Shown: positions 6,084 to 11,789 of the stretch, in pieces
Position numbering within the stretch: the first letter of the stretch is position 1
How the letters are laid out: each line of letters opens with the position of its first letter
NCBI GenBank assembly: GCA_964526945.1
Contig: CAZGNA010000082.1
Span: forward strand, 1 to 11,789
From: Fervidifonticultor sp964526945
GTDB taxonomy: Bacteria > Sysuimicrobiota > Sysuimicrobiia > Sysuimicrobiales > Humicultoraceae
Length of the DNA stretch: 11,789 nt
Direction of reading: 5' to 3'
Notes under the pieces: generated by a model
Told to the model about the DNA's origin: nothing
What the model saw: the letters and a program-made list of their open reading frames with translations, nothing else
The model's database searches: none
Position numbers and translations under genes: made by a program

Positions 6084-6479
6084 ATGGCGGTACTCGAGCA
6101 GATGACCGCACCCTTCGTGCTCCCGCGTCTGTCGGACGACATCTTGCTGGCGAAGTTCTTCCGTGCCCTGGGCGACCCTACGCGCCTGCAGATCCTGCAG
6201 GCCGTGATAGCCGAAGAGAAGCACGTCAGCGCGCTCGTGGAGCTCACGGGGGCACCCCAGGGGCGAGTCTCAAGCCACCTGGCCTGCCTGCGCTGGTGCG
6301 GGTACGTGGCGGCGCGCAGGGACGGACGCCGCGTGTTCTACCGCGTCGCCGACCCGCGGGTGAAGCGGCTGGTGGAGCTGGCGCGGGGGCTCGTCGAGGA
6401 CAACTGCGAGCGGATCCGGAGCTGCACCATCATCGACCGCGGCCGCGGGCGGCGCGGCCGTCGACGGCGGAGGGCATGA
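6084..6479 (+). CDS. ArsR-family metal-sensing repressor (CmtR/ArsR-type MerR-like)
   Basis: Encodes 131 aa. AAGGAGG (6067-6073) lies 10 nt before ATG 6084 and 4 nt before TTG 6078, so either is possible; ATG is preferred. It has a winged helix-turn-helix: FFRALGDPTRLQILQAV, recognition helix QGRVSSHLACLRWCGYV, and wing RRDGRRVFYRV. Cys-Leu-Arg-Trp-Cys in the DNA-binding helix matches the Cys-x3-Cys ligand pair of the Cd/Pb sensor CmtR. Two more cysteines in NCERIRSC near the C-terminus could complete a soft-metal site. In actinobacterial mer operons an ArsR-family protein replaces the classical MerR, and metal binding releases DNA. The basic tail (RGRGRRGRRRRR) is unusual. The gene sits mid-operon with no AT-rich promoter before it, so it is probably autoregulated from the upstream promoter. 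Confidence 0.85.
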   Translation: MAVLEQMTAPFVLPRLSDDILLAKFFRALGDPTRLQILQAVIAEEKHVSALVELTGAPQGRVSSHLACLRWCGYVAARRDGRRVFYRVADPRVKRLVELARGLVEDNCERIRSCTIIDRGRGRRGRRRRRA

Positions 6480-6481
6480 CG

Positions 6482-7891
6482 ATGGAGGCGGTTGACCTTA
6501 TCATCGTGGGCGGGGGCGCGGCCGCGTTCTCGGCGGCGACGCGCGCGTCGGAACTGGGGGCCTCGGCGGTCATGATCAACACCGGGCTGCCCCTGGGCGG
6601 CACGTGCGTCAACGTGGGGTGCGTGCCGAGCAAGTTCCTCCTGACGGTCGGCGAGGCGTACTACTATCCCCAGTTCCCGCGCTTCGAGGCGCTGCGGGAC
6701 GGCCACCGCCCGCGGGTGGACTTCCGGGCGGCCATTGCCGAGAAAGATCGCCTGGTGGCCGCGCACCGGCAGAGCCACTACGTCGAGGTCCTCGCCGGCC
6801 TTGCCGGCGTGCGCCTGGTCGAGGGACGGGCCCGCCTGCGGTCGGCGACGGAGGTCGAGGTCGACGGCGAGGTGCTGCGCGGGCGCCACATCGTGCTGGC
6901 CACCGGCTCCCGCACCCGGCGGCTACCGATTCCCGGCCTGGAGCACGTCGACTGGCTCGACCACCAGACGGCCCTCGCCCTGCCGGACCTGCCCCCTTCG
7001 CTGCTCGTCGTCGGAGCGGGGCCGCTGGGCCTGGAGTTCGCGCAGCTGTTCGCCCACTTTGGCACCGAGGTCACCGTCGTGGAGGCGATGCCCCAGATCC
7101 TCCCCCGCGAGGAGCCCGAGGTGGCTGCGGAACTCCAGCAGGCCCTCGAGGACGAAGGCATCACGATCTACACGGCGGCGACGGTCGAACGGGTGCGCCA
7201 GGAGCCCGACGGGACGAAAGTGGCCGAGGTGAAGCTGGAGCGTGGCCGGCGCACGCTGCGGGCGACCCATCTGCTGCTGGCGGCGGGCGTCGCGCCCAAC
7301 ACCGAGGACCTCGGCCTGGACGCGGCCGGCGTCGAGGTGGCGCCCGGCGGGTTCGTCAAGGTCACCGACTGGTTGCAGACCACGGTGCCGACGATCTTCG
7401 CGGCCGGCGACGTGGTGGGGCGGATGCAACTGGAGACCGTGGCGGCCAGGGAGGGCTACCTCGCCGCGGGCAACGCGCTGACGGGGGCCCGGGCCACGAT
7501 CACCTACGAGCACGTGCCCCACGCGGTGTTCACCACCCCGCAGGTCGCCAGCGTCGGGCTCACCGAGCAGCAGGTGATGGAACGGTTCGGGGCCTGCGCG
7601 TGCCGGACCGTGCGCATCGAGGAGACGTCCAAAGGGAAGGTGATCAAGGAGACCCGCGGGCTGATCAAGATGCTCGTGCATCCCCAGACCGCGCAGATCC
7701 TGGGGGTCCACATGGTCGCGCCGGGTGCCGCCGACCTGATCCACGAAGCGACGCTGGCGGTCCGGTTCGGCCTGACGGTCGACGACATCATCGACACCGT
7801 CCACGTGTTCCCGACGCTGAGCGAGGGGATCAAGCTCGCGGCGCAGGCGTTCCGGCGGGACATCTCGCGCATGAGCTGCTGCGTGTACTGA
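6482..7891 (+). CDS. merA: Mercuric reductase MerA (core form)
   Basis: Encodes 469 aa. ATG 6482 is preferred because GGAGGG (6469-6474) lies 7 nt upstream. The alternative ATG 6476 overlaps the arsR stop (ATGA) but is only 1 nt from that site. It is a flavin disulfide reductase: FAD-binding IIVGGGAAAFSAA, redox pair Cys42-Cys47 (GGTCVNVGCVPSK), NAD(P)H-binding VVGAGPLGLEFAQ, second FAD motif TIFAAGDVV, and a C-terminal dimerisation domain. The C-terminal vicinal Cys466-Cys467 (MSCCVY) is the hallmark that separates MerA from dihydrolipoamide dehydrogenase; it takes Hg(II) from solution and delivers it to the active site. The protein reduces Hg(II) to volatile Hg(0) with NADPH in the cytoplasm. 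The N-terminal NmerA metal-binding domain is absent, as in many thermophile and deep-branching forms. Confidence 0.95.
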   Translation: MEAVDLIIVGGGAAAFSAATRASELGASAVMINTGLPLGGTCVNVGCVPSKFLLTVGEAYYYPQFPRFEALRDGHRPRVDFRAAIAEKDRLVAAHRQSHYVEVLAGLAGVRLVEGRARLRSATEVEVDGEVLRGRHIVLATGSRTRRLPIPGLEHVDWLDHQTALALPDLPPSLLVVGAGPLGLEFAQLFAHFGTEVTVVEAMPQILPREEPEVAAELQQALEDEGITIYTAATVERVRQEPDGTKVAEVKLERGRRTLRATHLLLAAGVAPNTEDLGLDAAGVEVAPGGFVKVTDWLQTTVPTIFAAGDVVGRMQLETVAAREGYLAAGNALTGARATITYEHVPHAVFTTPQVASVGLTEQQVMERFGACACRTVRIEETSKGKVIKETRGLIKMLVHPQTAQILGVHMVAPGAADLIHEATLAVRFGLTVDDIIDTVHVFPTLSEGIKLAAQAFRRDISRMSCCVY

Positions 7892-7928
7892 CCGGCCGCG
7901 GACGCCAGCGCGGTGCCGGGGGACGGGC

Positions 7929-10169
7929 ATGGCCAAAGTCCAGGTCAAGATCGGCGGGATGTCCTGCTCCTTCTGCGCGGAGACCCTGCGCAGGGCCGTG
8001 GGGCGCCTGGACGGCGTCGCGCGGGTGAGCGTGAGCCTGGCGCACGAAGAGGCCCTGGTCGAGTTCGACGCCGCGCGCCTCACGGCGAGCCAGATCACCG
8101 AGGCCATCCGCAGCGTGGGCTACACGGTGCGGGATCCCGCCCGGGTGCGCCCGTTCGAGGAAGAGGAAGCCCAGCTGCGGCGCGCGCGCACCCGGCTCCT
8201 GGTGGCCCTGGCGTTCTCCGCGGGCACCTTCGGCCTGATGCTCACCATGTGGGCGGGCCCGCCCGCGGTCGCGGTGCGGCTCATGCCCGCGATGCGCTGG
8301 CTGCTGCCGCTGCTGGCCGTCGCCACCGTGTTCGGGCCGGGCCTGGAGATCCTGCGGATGGCGATCCCGTCGCTGCGCCGCGGCATCCTCAACCAGCACG
8401 TCCTGCTGGAGTTCGGCGCGTTCGCCGGGCTGGCCGGCGGCGTCCTGGGGCTGGTCCGGCCCGCGTTCCCCATGGCGGACTTCTTTGCCGTGGCCGTCTT
8501 CATCACCACGTACCACCTCCTGTCCGGGTACGCCGCCCTGCTGGTGCGGGCGCGCGCCTCGCAGGCGGTGCGCAAGCTCCTGGCCCTGCAGCCGCCCACC
8601 GCCCGGGTGATCCGGGACGGGCGGGAGGACGAGGTCCCGGTCGAGCAGGTCCGCGTGGGCGACCTGGTACGGGTTCGGCCGGGCGAGGCCATTCCGGTGG
8701 ACGGCCTGGTGGTCGAGGGCGCCTCCGCGGTGGACGAGAGCCTGGTGAGCGGCGAGCCCATGCCCAAGGAGAAGGTCGCCGGCGACGAGGTGATCGGCGG
8801 ATCCGTCGATCAGGCGGGCACGCTGGTGGTGCGCGTGACGAAGGTCGGCGAGGAGAGCTTCCTCCAGCAGGTGGCCCGCCACATCGAGGAGGCGCGGGCA
8901 CTCAAGCCAGGCATCATCCAGGTCGTTGACCGGATCCTGCAGTGGTACGTGCCGGGCGTCCTGGCGGTTGCCGGCGCCGCCGCCCTGCTCTGGACCGTGG
9001 GGGCTTGGCTGGTGGCCGGCCAGCCCGCGTGGACCCGGGCCACGTTCGCCGCGCTGGCCGTGCTGGTGATGGGGTACCCGTGCGCGCTGGGCATGGCCAC
9101 GCCGCTGGCGGTGATCCGCGGTGGCGGCGAGGCGGCCCTGCAGGGGATCCTGATGCGCGGCGGCGAGCCGTTCCAGGTGGTCACCGACGTGCGGAAGGTG
9201 GTCGTGGACAAGACCGGGACCATCACGGTCGGCAAACCGCGCGTCCTCGATCTCTGCGTGGTGGAGGGGGACGCGGAGGCCCTGCTGCGGCTTGCGGCCA
9301 GCGCGGAGCGCTCGTCCGAGCACCCGCTGGCCCGGGCCGTGGTGGCACGCGCCGAGGCAGACGGCGTGGCCCTCGCGTCCGCCGAGGCGTTCGAGGCGGT
9401 GGCCGGCCGGGGCGTCCGCGCCAGGGTGGGAGGCGTGGCGGTGGCGGTCGGGAGCCTGCGCTTCCTCCGGGAGGAAGGTGTGGACCTCGCCGGGGCGGAG
9501 ACGGTGGCGCGCAGGTGGGAAGAGGAGGGCAGGACGGTGATCGGCGTCGCAGCCGATGGCAGGCTCCAGGGGCTCCTGGCGATCGCCGACGAGGTGAAGG
9601 AGGATGCGGCCGAGGCCATCGGTCGCCTCAAGGCGCTGGGCCTCGAGCCGATCATGATCACGGGCGACAACGCGCGCACGGCGCGGGCCGTGGCCCGGAC
9701 GGTTGGCATCGACGAGGTCTACCCACAGCTCTTGCCGCAGGAGAAGGCCGCAGTGGTGCGCGCGCTGCAGGAGCAGGGCTACCGCGTGGCCATGGTCGGC
9801 GACGGGATCAACGACGCGCCGGCCCTTATGCAGGCTGACGTGGGGATCGCCATCGGTGCCGGGGTAGACATCGCCATCGAGTCCAGCGACGTCATCATCG
9901 TCGGCGACCGGCTGAGCGCCGTGGTCGACGCCTTCCACATCGGGCGGCGCAGCTTCCGGAAGACCGTCCAGAATCTGATCCTCGCGTTCTCCTTCAACGG
10001 CGTCGGCGTGCCTGCGGCCGCCACGGGCCTGGTCCACCCCGTGTGGGCCATGGTGGCCATGGTGGCCAGCGTGAGCGCGGTGTTGCTGAACTCGTTCGGC
10101 GGACGGCTGCTGCCCAGGGCGCGCGTGGGCCCCAGAGGAGCTGCGTCCGCCTGGAGGGCACGCCCGTGA
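7929..10169 (+). CDS. P1B-type heavy-metal ATPase with YPC motif
   Basis: Encodes 746 aa; GGGGGA (7918-7923) lies 5 nt before the ATG. An HMA domain is at about residues 1-68 with GMSC13-SFC16. Four membrane helices, the actuator domain (SGEP, 274-277) and two more helices follow. Then come phosphorylation Asp427 (DKTGT), His465-Pro466 of the nucleotide domain, TGDN at 578, GDGIND at 624-629, and two last helices. The transport motif in helix 6 is Tyr383-Pro-Cys385 instead of Cys-Pro-Cys. The last helices have FN (helix 7) and MVASVS where Cu(I) pumps have YN and MxxSS. The metal site therefore has one thiol fewer, and Cu(I) is doubtful; Hg(II), another soft metal or an altered stoichiometry are options. 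It follows merA by 37 bp and is probably co-transcribed. Confidence 0.9.
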   Translation: MAKVQVKIGGMSCSFCAETLRRAVGRLDGVARVSVSLAHEEALVEFDAARLTASQITEAIRSVGYTVRDPARVRPFEEEEAQLRRARTRLLVALAFSAGTFGLMLTMWAGPPAVAVRLMPAMRWLLPLLAVATVFGPGLEILRMAIPSLRRGILNQHVLLEFGAFAGLAGGVLGLVRPAFPMADFFAVAVFITTYHLLSGYAALLVRARASQAVRKLLALQPPTARVIRDGREDEVPVEQVRVGDLVRVRPGEAIPVDGLVVEGASAVDESLVSGEPMPKEKVAGDEVIGGSVDQAGTLVVRVTKVGEESFLQQVARHIEEARALKPGIIQVVDRILQWYVPGVLAVAGAAALLWTVGAWLVAGQPAWTRATFAALAVLVMGYPCALGMATPLAVIRGGGEAALQGILMRGGEPFQVVTDVRKVVVDKTGTITVGKPRVLDLCVVEGDAEALLRLAASAERSSEHPLARAVVARAEADGVALASAEAFEAVAGRGVRARVGGVAVAVGSLRFLREEGVDLAGAETVARRWEEEGRTVIGVAADGRLQGLLAIADEVKEDAAEAIGRLKALGLEPIMITGDNARTARAVARTVGIDEVYPQLLPQEKAAVVRALQEQGYRVAMVGDGINDAPALMQADVGIAIGAGVDIAIESSDVIIVGDRLSAVVDAFHIGRRSFRKTVQNLILAFSFNGVGVPAAATGLVHPVWAMVAMVASVSAVLLNSFGGRLLPRARVGPRGAASAWRARP

Positions 10170-10252
10170 CAGCCGCACAGCCGCGCTGCGAGGCGATCTG
10201 CGTAGCGATCGAGGCAGCAGGGCCGGTTGGAGGCAGGCGCAGGAAGGAGTGA
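10166..10252 (+). CDS. Possible 28-aa ORF between ATPase and secreted protein
   Basis: GTG 10166 overlaps the ATPase stop (GTGA) and has GGAGGG (10153-10158) 7 nt upstream. The frame ends at TGA 10250-10252, next to the ribosome site of the following gene. The product contains PRCEAICVAIEAA and a basic tail (RRRKE). No family is recognised. It may be a real small protein or only a coupling ORF that carries ribosomes to the next gene. The evidence is the start signals alone. Confidence 0.3.
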   Translation: MTAAQPRCEAICVAIEAAGPVGGRRRKE

Positions 10253-10257
10253 GCCGG

Positions 10258-10821
10258 ATGCGCACGCGGCGTGTCGGTACCATGATGATGCTGACTGCGA
10301 TCTTCGTGGGATGTGCGACCGTGTACGCGGTCACGTCGCAGGCCCAGCCGATGACGCCCGGAACCCAGCCGGGGATGGGGATGCAGGCAGGGCAGAATCC
10401 CACGCCGCCCGTGAAAGGGCTCTACCAAGGTAGGGATCTGCTTTTCATCCATACCGAGGCGTCGGACCCGCAGGTGGCCGCGATGCTCACGAAGATGATG
10501 GGGCCGAAGGTCATCGTCGTGCCGCGCCTGGCGAAGATTCCCCGCTCCCTCCTGGCCGACGTGTACGTGTTCACGAACGGGGTGCGAGGCGACGGCCCCT
10601 TCGGCTTTCAGGTCGACGTCTTCGACAGCGTCCCTGGCCAGGCCCGCTACTCGCCGCTGCGGTCGGTCGTCCTGGTGACGTGGCAGCCTGGGAAGACGCC
10701 GCGGATACTCGGCTCTGTAGAGGAGGTTCGTGCGGCCGTACGCGCGGGCGAGGTCACCCTCAGGCGGCCGGGCGTGGTCGTCAACATGCCGATCATCTCC
10801 TGGCCGGGCGGGCAGCGGTGA
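10258..10821 (+). CDS. Secreted conserved protein of unknown function (DUF7482-like)
   Basis: Encodes 187 aa. ATG 10258 is chosen over GTG 10249 because AGGAAGGAG (10241-10249) lies 8 nt upstream. A hydrophobic signal follows (MMMLTAIFVGC, then a likely cut after VTSQA). The Cys in FVGC only weakly fits a lipobox. A Met/Pro/Gly/Gln-rich linker with MGMQ leads to a compact domain with conserved-looking blocks: LLFIHTEASDP, MLTKMMGP, DVYVFTNGV, GDGPFGFQVDVFDS, YSPLR, VVNMPIISWPGG. From memory it resembles the family labelled DUF7482; I could not check this. No catalytic residues are known to me. It is the last gene of the cluster, so an extracytoplasmic metal or redox role is possible, but unproven. 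Confidence 0.7.
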   Translation: MRTRRVGTMMMLTAIFVGCATVYAVTSQAQPMTPGTQPGMGMQAGQNPTPPVKGLYQGRDLLFIHTEASDPQVAAMLTKMMGPKVIVVPRLAKIPRSLLADVYVFTNGVRGDGPFGFQVDVFDSVPGQARYSPLRSVVLVTWQPGKTPRILGSVEEVRAAVRAGEVTLRRPGVVVNMPIISWPGGQR

Positions 10822-10827
10822 GGCGTC

Positions 10828-10843
10828 GGGGCATGGCTGCCCC
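10828..10843 (+). terminator. Hairpin after the last cluster gene
   Basis: GGGGCA (10828-10833) and TGCCCC (10838-10843) form a perfect 6-bp stem with a 4-nt loop, six bases after the stop. A second, bulged hairpin follows: CCTA at 10874-10877 and GTCC at 10882-10885, against GGAC at 10891-10894 and TAGG at 10895-10898. It is followed by TGTTTG. Neither has a clean T tract. Together they may end the metal operon transcript. Confidence 0.35.
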
Positions 10844-10959
10844 TGCCGCGACCGGCGGCCCGCTGGACCGCCCCCTAGGCTGTCCAGTACGGACTAGGTG
10901 TTTGCACTTTGAGACTCCAACCGAGCCCTGAACACGGTCGCCGGGGTACGGCCCCTGAG

Positions 10960-11246
10960 GCGGTAGCCCAGAGGGGGCCTCCCGGCGAAACGTGCTGACG
11001 ACCGGGATCGACCTGCGCGTCCTGGTCGGCAAGCGGTTCAGAATCGGTGAAGCACTGTGTCTGGGCATCCGCCTGTGCGAGCCGTGTTCCTATCTCGAGG
11101 AGAAGACGCAGCCGGGCGTGCTCCGGGCCTTCGTGCACCGCGCCGGGCTGCGAGCCGACATCATCGAGGGCGGCGAGATCGCGGTCGGTGATTGCCTCCT
11201 CGAGGTGAGCGAGGTGCCTCCAGAGGATCGCACTCGCGCGCCGTGA
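10960..11246 (+). pseudogene. 5'-truncated MOSC-domain gene
   Basis: The frame reads RRNVLTTGIDL (from 10983) and LVGKRFRIGEALCLGIRLCEPC, then HRAGLRADIIEGGEIAVGD, and stops at 11244-11246. These blocks match the C-terminal half of stand-alone MOSC proteins (molybdenum cofactor sulfurase C-terminal-like), including the conserved Cys in RLCEPC. The first 70 or so residues expected for the family are missing. An in-frame stop lies at 10956-10958, and the only obvious start is GTG 10992 inside the conserved RRNV block, with no ribosome site. So it looks like a broken gene and not a short functional one. Positions 10844-10959 show no recognisable coding sequence. Confidence 0.65.
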
Positions 11247-11273
11247 CGTGAGCGGAAATGTCCGAGTGTCTCG

Positions 11274-11513
11274 CAGCGGGATGCGGCTCAGCCCCGGCAC
11301 AGCGATCTCGCGCAGCGTGGTGCCCTGCAGCAGGTTCCCGCCTGAGAGGTAGGCACCGAGAAAGCCCACCGAGGCGCCGGCCAGCGTGATCCCCTCCTGC
11401 GAGACATTGAAGACACTGGCACGCCCCGCCAGCATGGTCCCCTGGCTGGCCAGGACGTAGGGCACCAGCGTGAGCATCACGAGCCGCGCGAATGTTTCCG
11501 GGGCGTCGAGGAC
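11274..11513 (-). pseudogene. Decayed ABC permease (BMP/nucleoside-type, second permease)
   Basis: Read on the minus strand, VLDAPETFARLVMLTLVPYVL, then GRASVFNVSQEGITLAGAS, matches the N-terminus of the BPD_transp_2 permeases of BMP-type nucleoside/sugar importers (compare ERAGVxNxGLEGxMLxGA). At about position 11327 the sequence jumps from SGGNLLQ to GTTLREIAVPGLSRIPL, a block that belongs well downstream in these proteins, so most of the centre is deleted. Similarity ends near 11274, where MOSC sequence lies close by on the other strand. GGAGG is followed by GTC where a GTG start would be expected; the first ATG is at 11480. It cannot make a functional permease. Confidence 0.65.
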
Positions 11514-11514
11514 C

Positions 11515-11772
11515 CTACCTCCGCCGCACGACGTCGGAGAGCCGCACGAAGGTCAGGATCAGGCCTTCCACCACGAACACGACCTCGACCGGGATGTGCT
11601 TGGTGCGCTGCATGGCCCGGGCGCCCACGTCGAGGACCGCGATGGCGAAGGCCACCGGCGGCAGCGCGACGAGGTTGCCCTGCGCGATGAGGCCGATCAG
11701 GATGACCACACGCGTGAGGATGGGGGGAAGTTGCCGCGCAGGGCCAGGTCGCCGTTGTGAGGCCCGGACCAC
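11515..11772 (-). pseudogene. C-terminal part of ABC permease (BMP/nucleoside-type, first permease)
   Basis: On the minus strand, VALPPVAFAIAVLDVGARAMQ, then HIPVEVVFVVEGLILTFV and a basic end (VVRRR), match the last helices of the partner permease in BMP-type ABC importers. Its stop (11515-11517) lies just before the second permease remnant, which is the normal gene order. The first 20 or so residues of the open frame (from 11772) do not look like the family; a neighbouring frame in this stretch reads GDLALRGNF, so a frameshift near the G run at 11723-11728 or a deletion junction is likely. The gene may continue past the right edge. Confidence 0.55.
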
Positions 11773-11789
11773 ACGCGCGCGGATGAGGA

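Noticed and set aside
5285..6481. Apparent N-terminal extension of MerA by about 400 codons
   Set aside because: This open stretch is the wrong frame of the ccdA and arsR genes; the MerA family sequence and a well-spaced ribosome site begin at 6482.
6482..7891. Dihydrolipoamide dehydrogenase instead of MerA
   Set aside because: The C-terminal Cys-Cys pair and GGTCVNVGCVPSK with mer neighbours are specific to mercuric reductase.

Overview
The window is very GC-rich throughout and reads as a chromosomal stretch of a diderm bacterium of the Terrabacteria type. The best clue is the first gene, which encodes an exported protein with an N-terminal S-layer homology (SLH) domain, a coiled coil and a C-terminal beta-barrel. 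That porin layout is known from Deinococcus-Thermus, Negativicutes, Cyanobacteria and candidate lineages such as CSP1-3/Sysuimicrobiota. The phylum is inferred and was not tested.

Layout. (1) Positions 1-206 hold a degenerate tandem array with a period of about 19 bp that runs off the left edge. A strong terminator-like hairpin follows it. (2) Positions 322-1848 encode the SLH porin, followed by a long GC-rich hairpin and a 50-bp decayed copy of the porin's own 3' part (1959-2008). (3) Positions 2145-3098 encode an ECF sigma factor fused in one chain to a zinc-binding anti-sigma (ZAS/zf-HC2) domain. A locally AT-rich promoter/operator region precedes it. (4) Positions 3399-10821 are one dense same-strand cluster for mercury/thiol-metal handling. 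In order it has a 35-aa MCGCC mini-protein, a secreted beta-propeller-like protein with a frameshift, a small MerF-like membrane protein hidden inside a composite reading frame, a TlpA-like thioredoxin, a CcdA-like thiol:disulfide transporter, an ArsR-family (CmtR-like) repressor, mercuric reductase MerA without the N-terminal NmerA domain, an HMA-containing P1B-type ATPase with an unusual YPC transport motif, a possible 28-aa ORF, and a secreted conserved protein of unknown function. Several junctions overlap by 4 bp (ATGA or GTGA), which indicates co-translation. (5) From 10960 to the right edge the sequence is a gene graveyard: a 5'-truncated MOSC-domain gene on the + strand faces remnants of two BMP/nucleoside-type ABC permeases on the - strand.

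How it may work together (inference). Hg(II) enters through the MerF-like protein and is reduced to Hg(0) by MerA. The CcdA/TlpA pair passes electrons outward to keep extracytoplasmic thiols reduced. The YPC ATPase moves a soft metal across the membrane. ArsR senses the metal in the cytoplasm, and the sigma-ZAS fusion could be a second, thiol-reactive control layer. A 16-bp motif (ACGKNNNNWCGTRTAY) occurs once upstream of the sigma gene and twice upstream of the first gene of the metal cluster. This hints that both units share a regulator.
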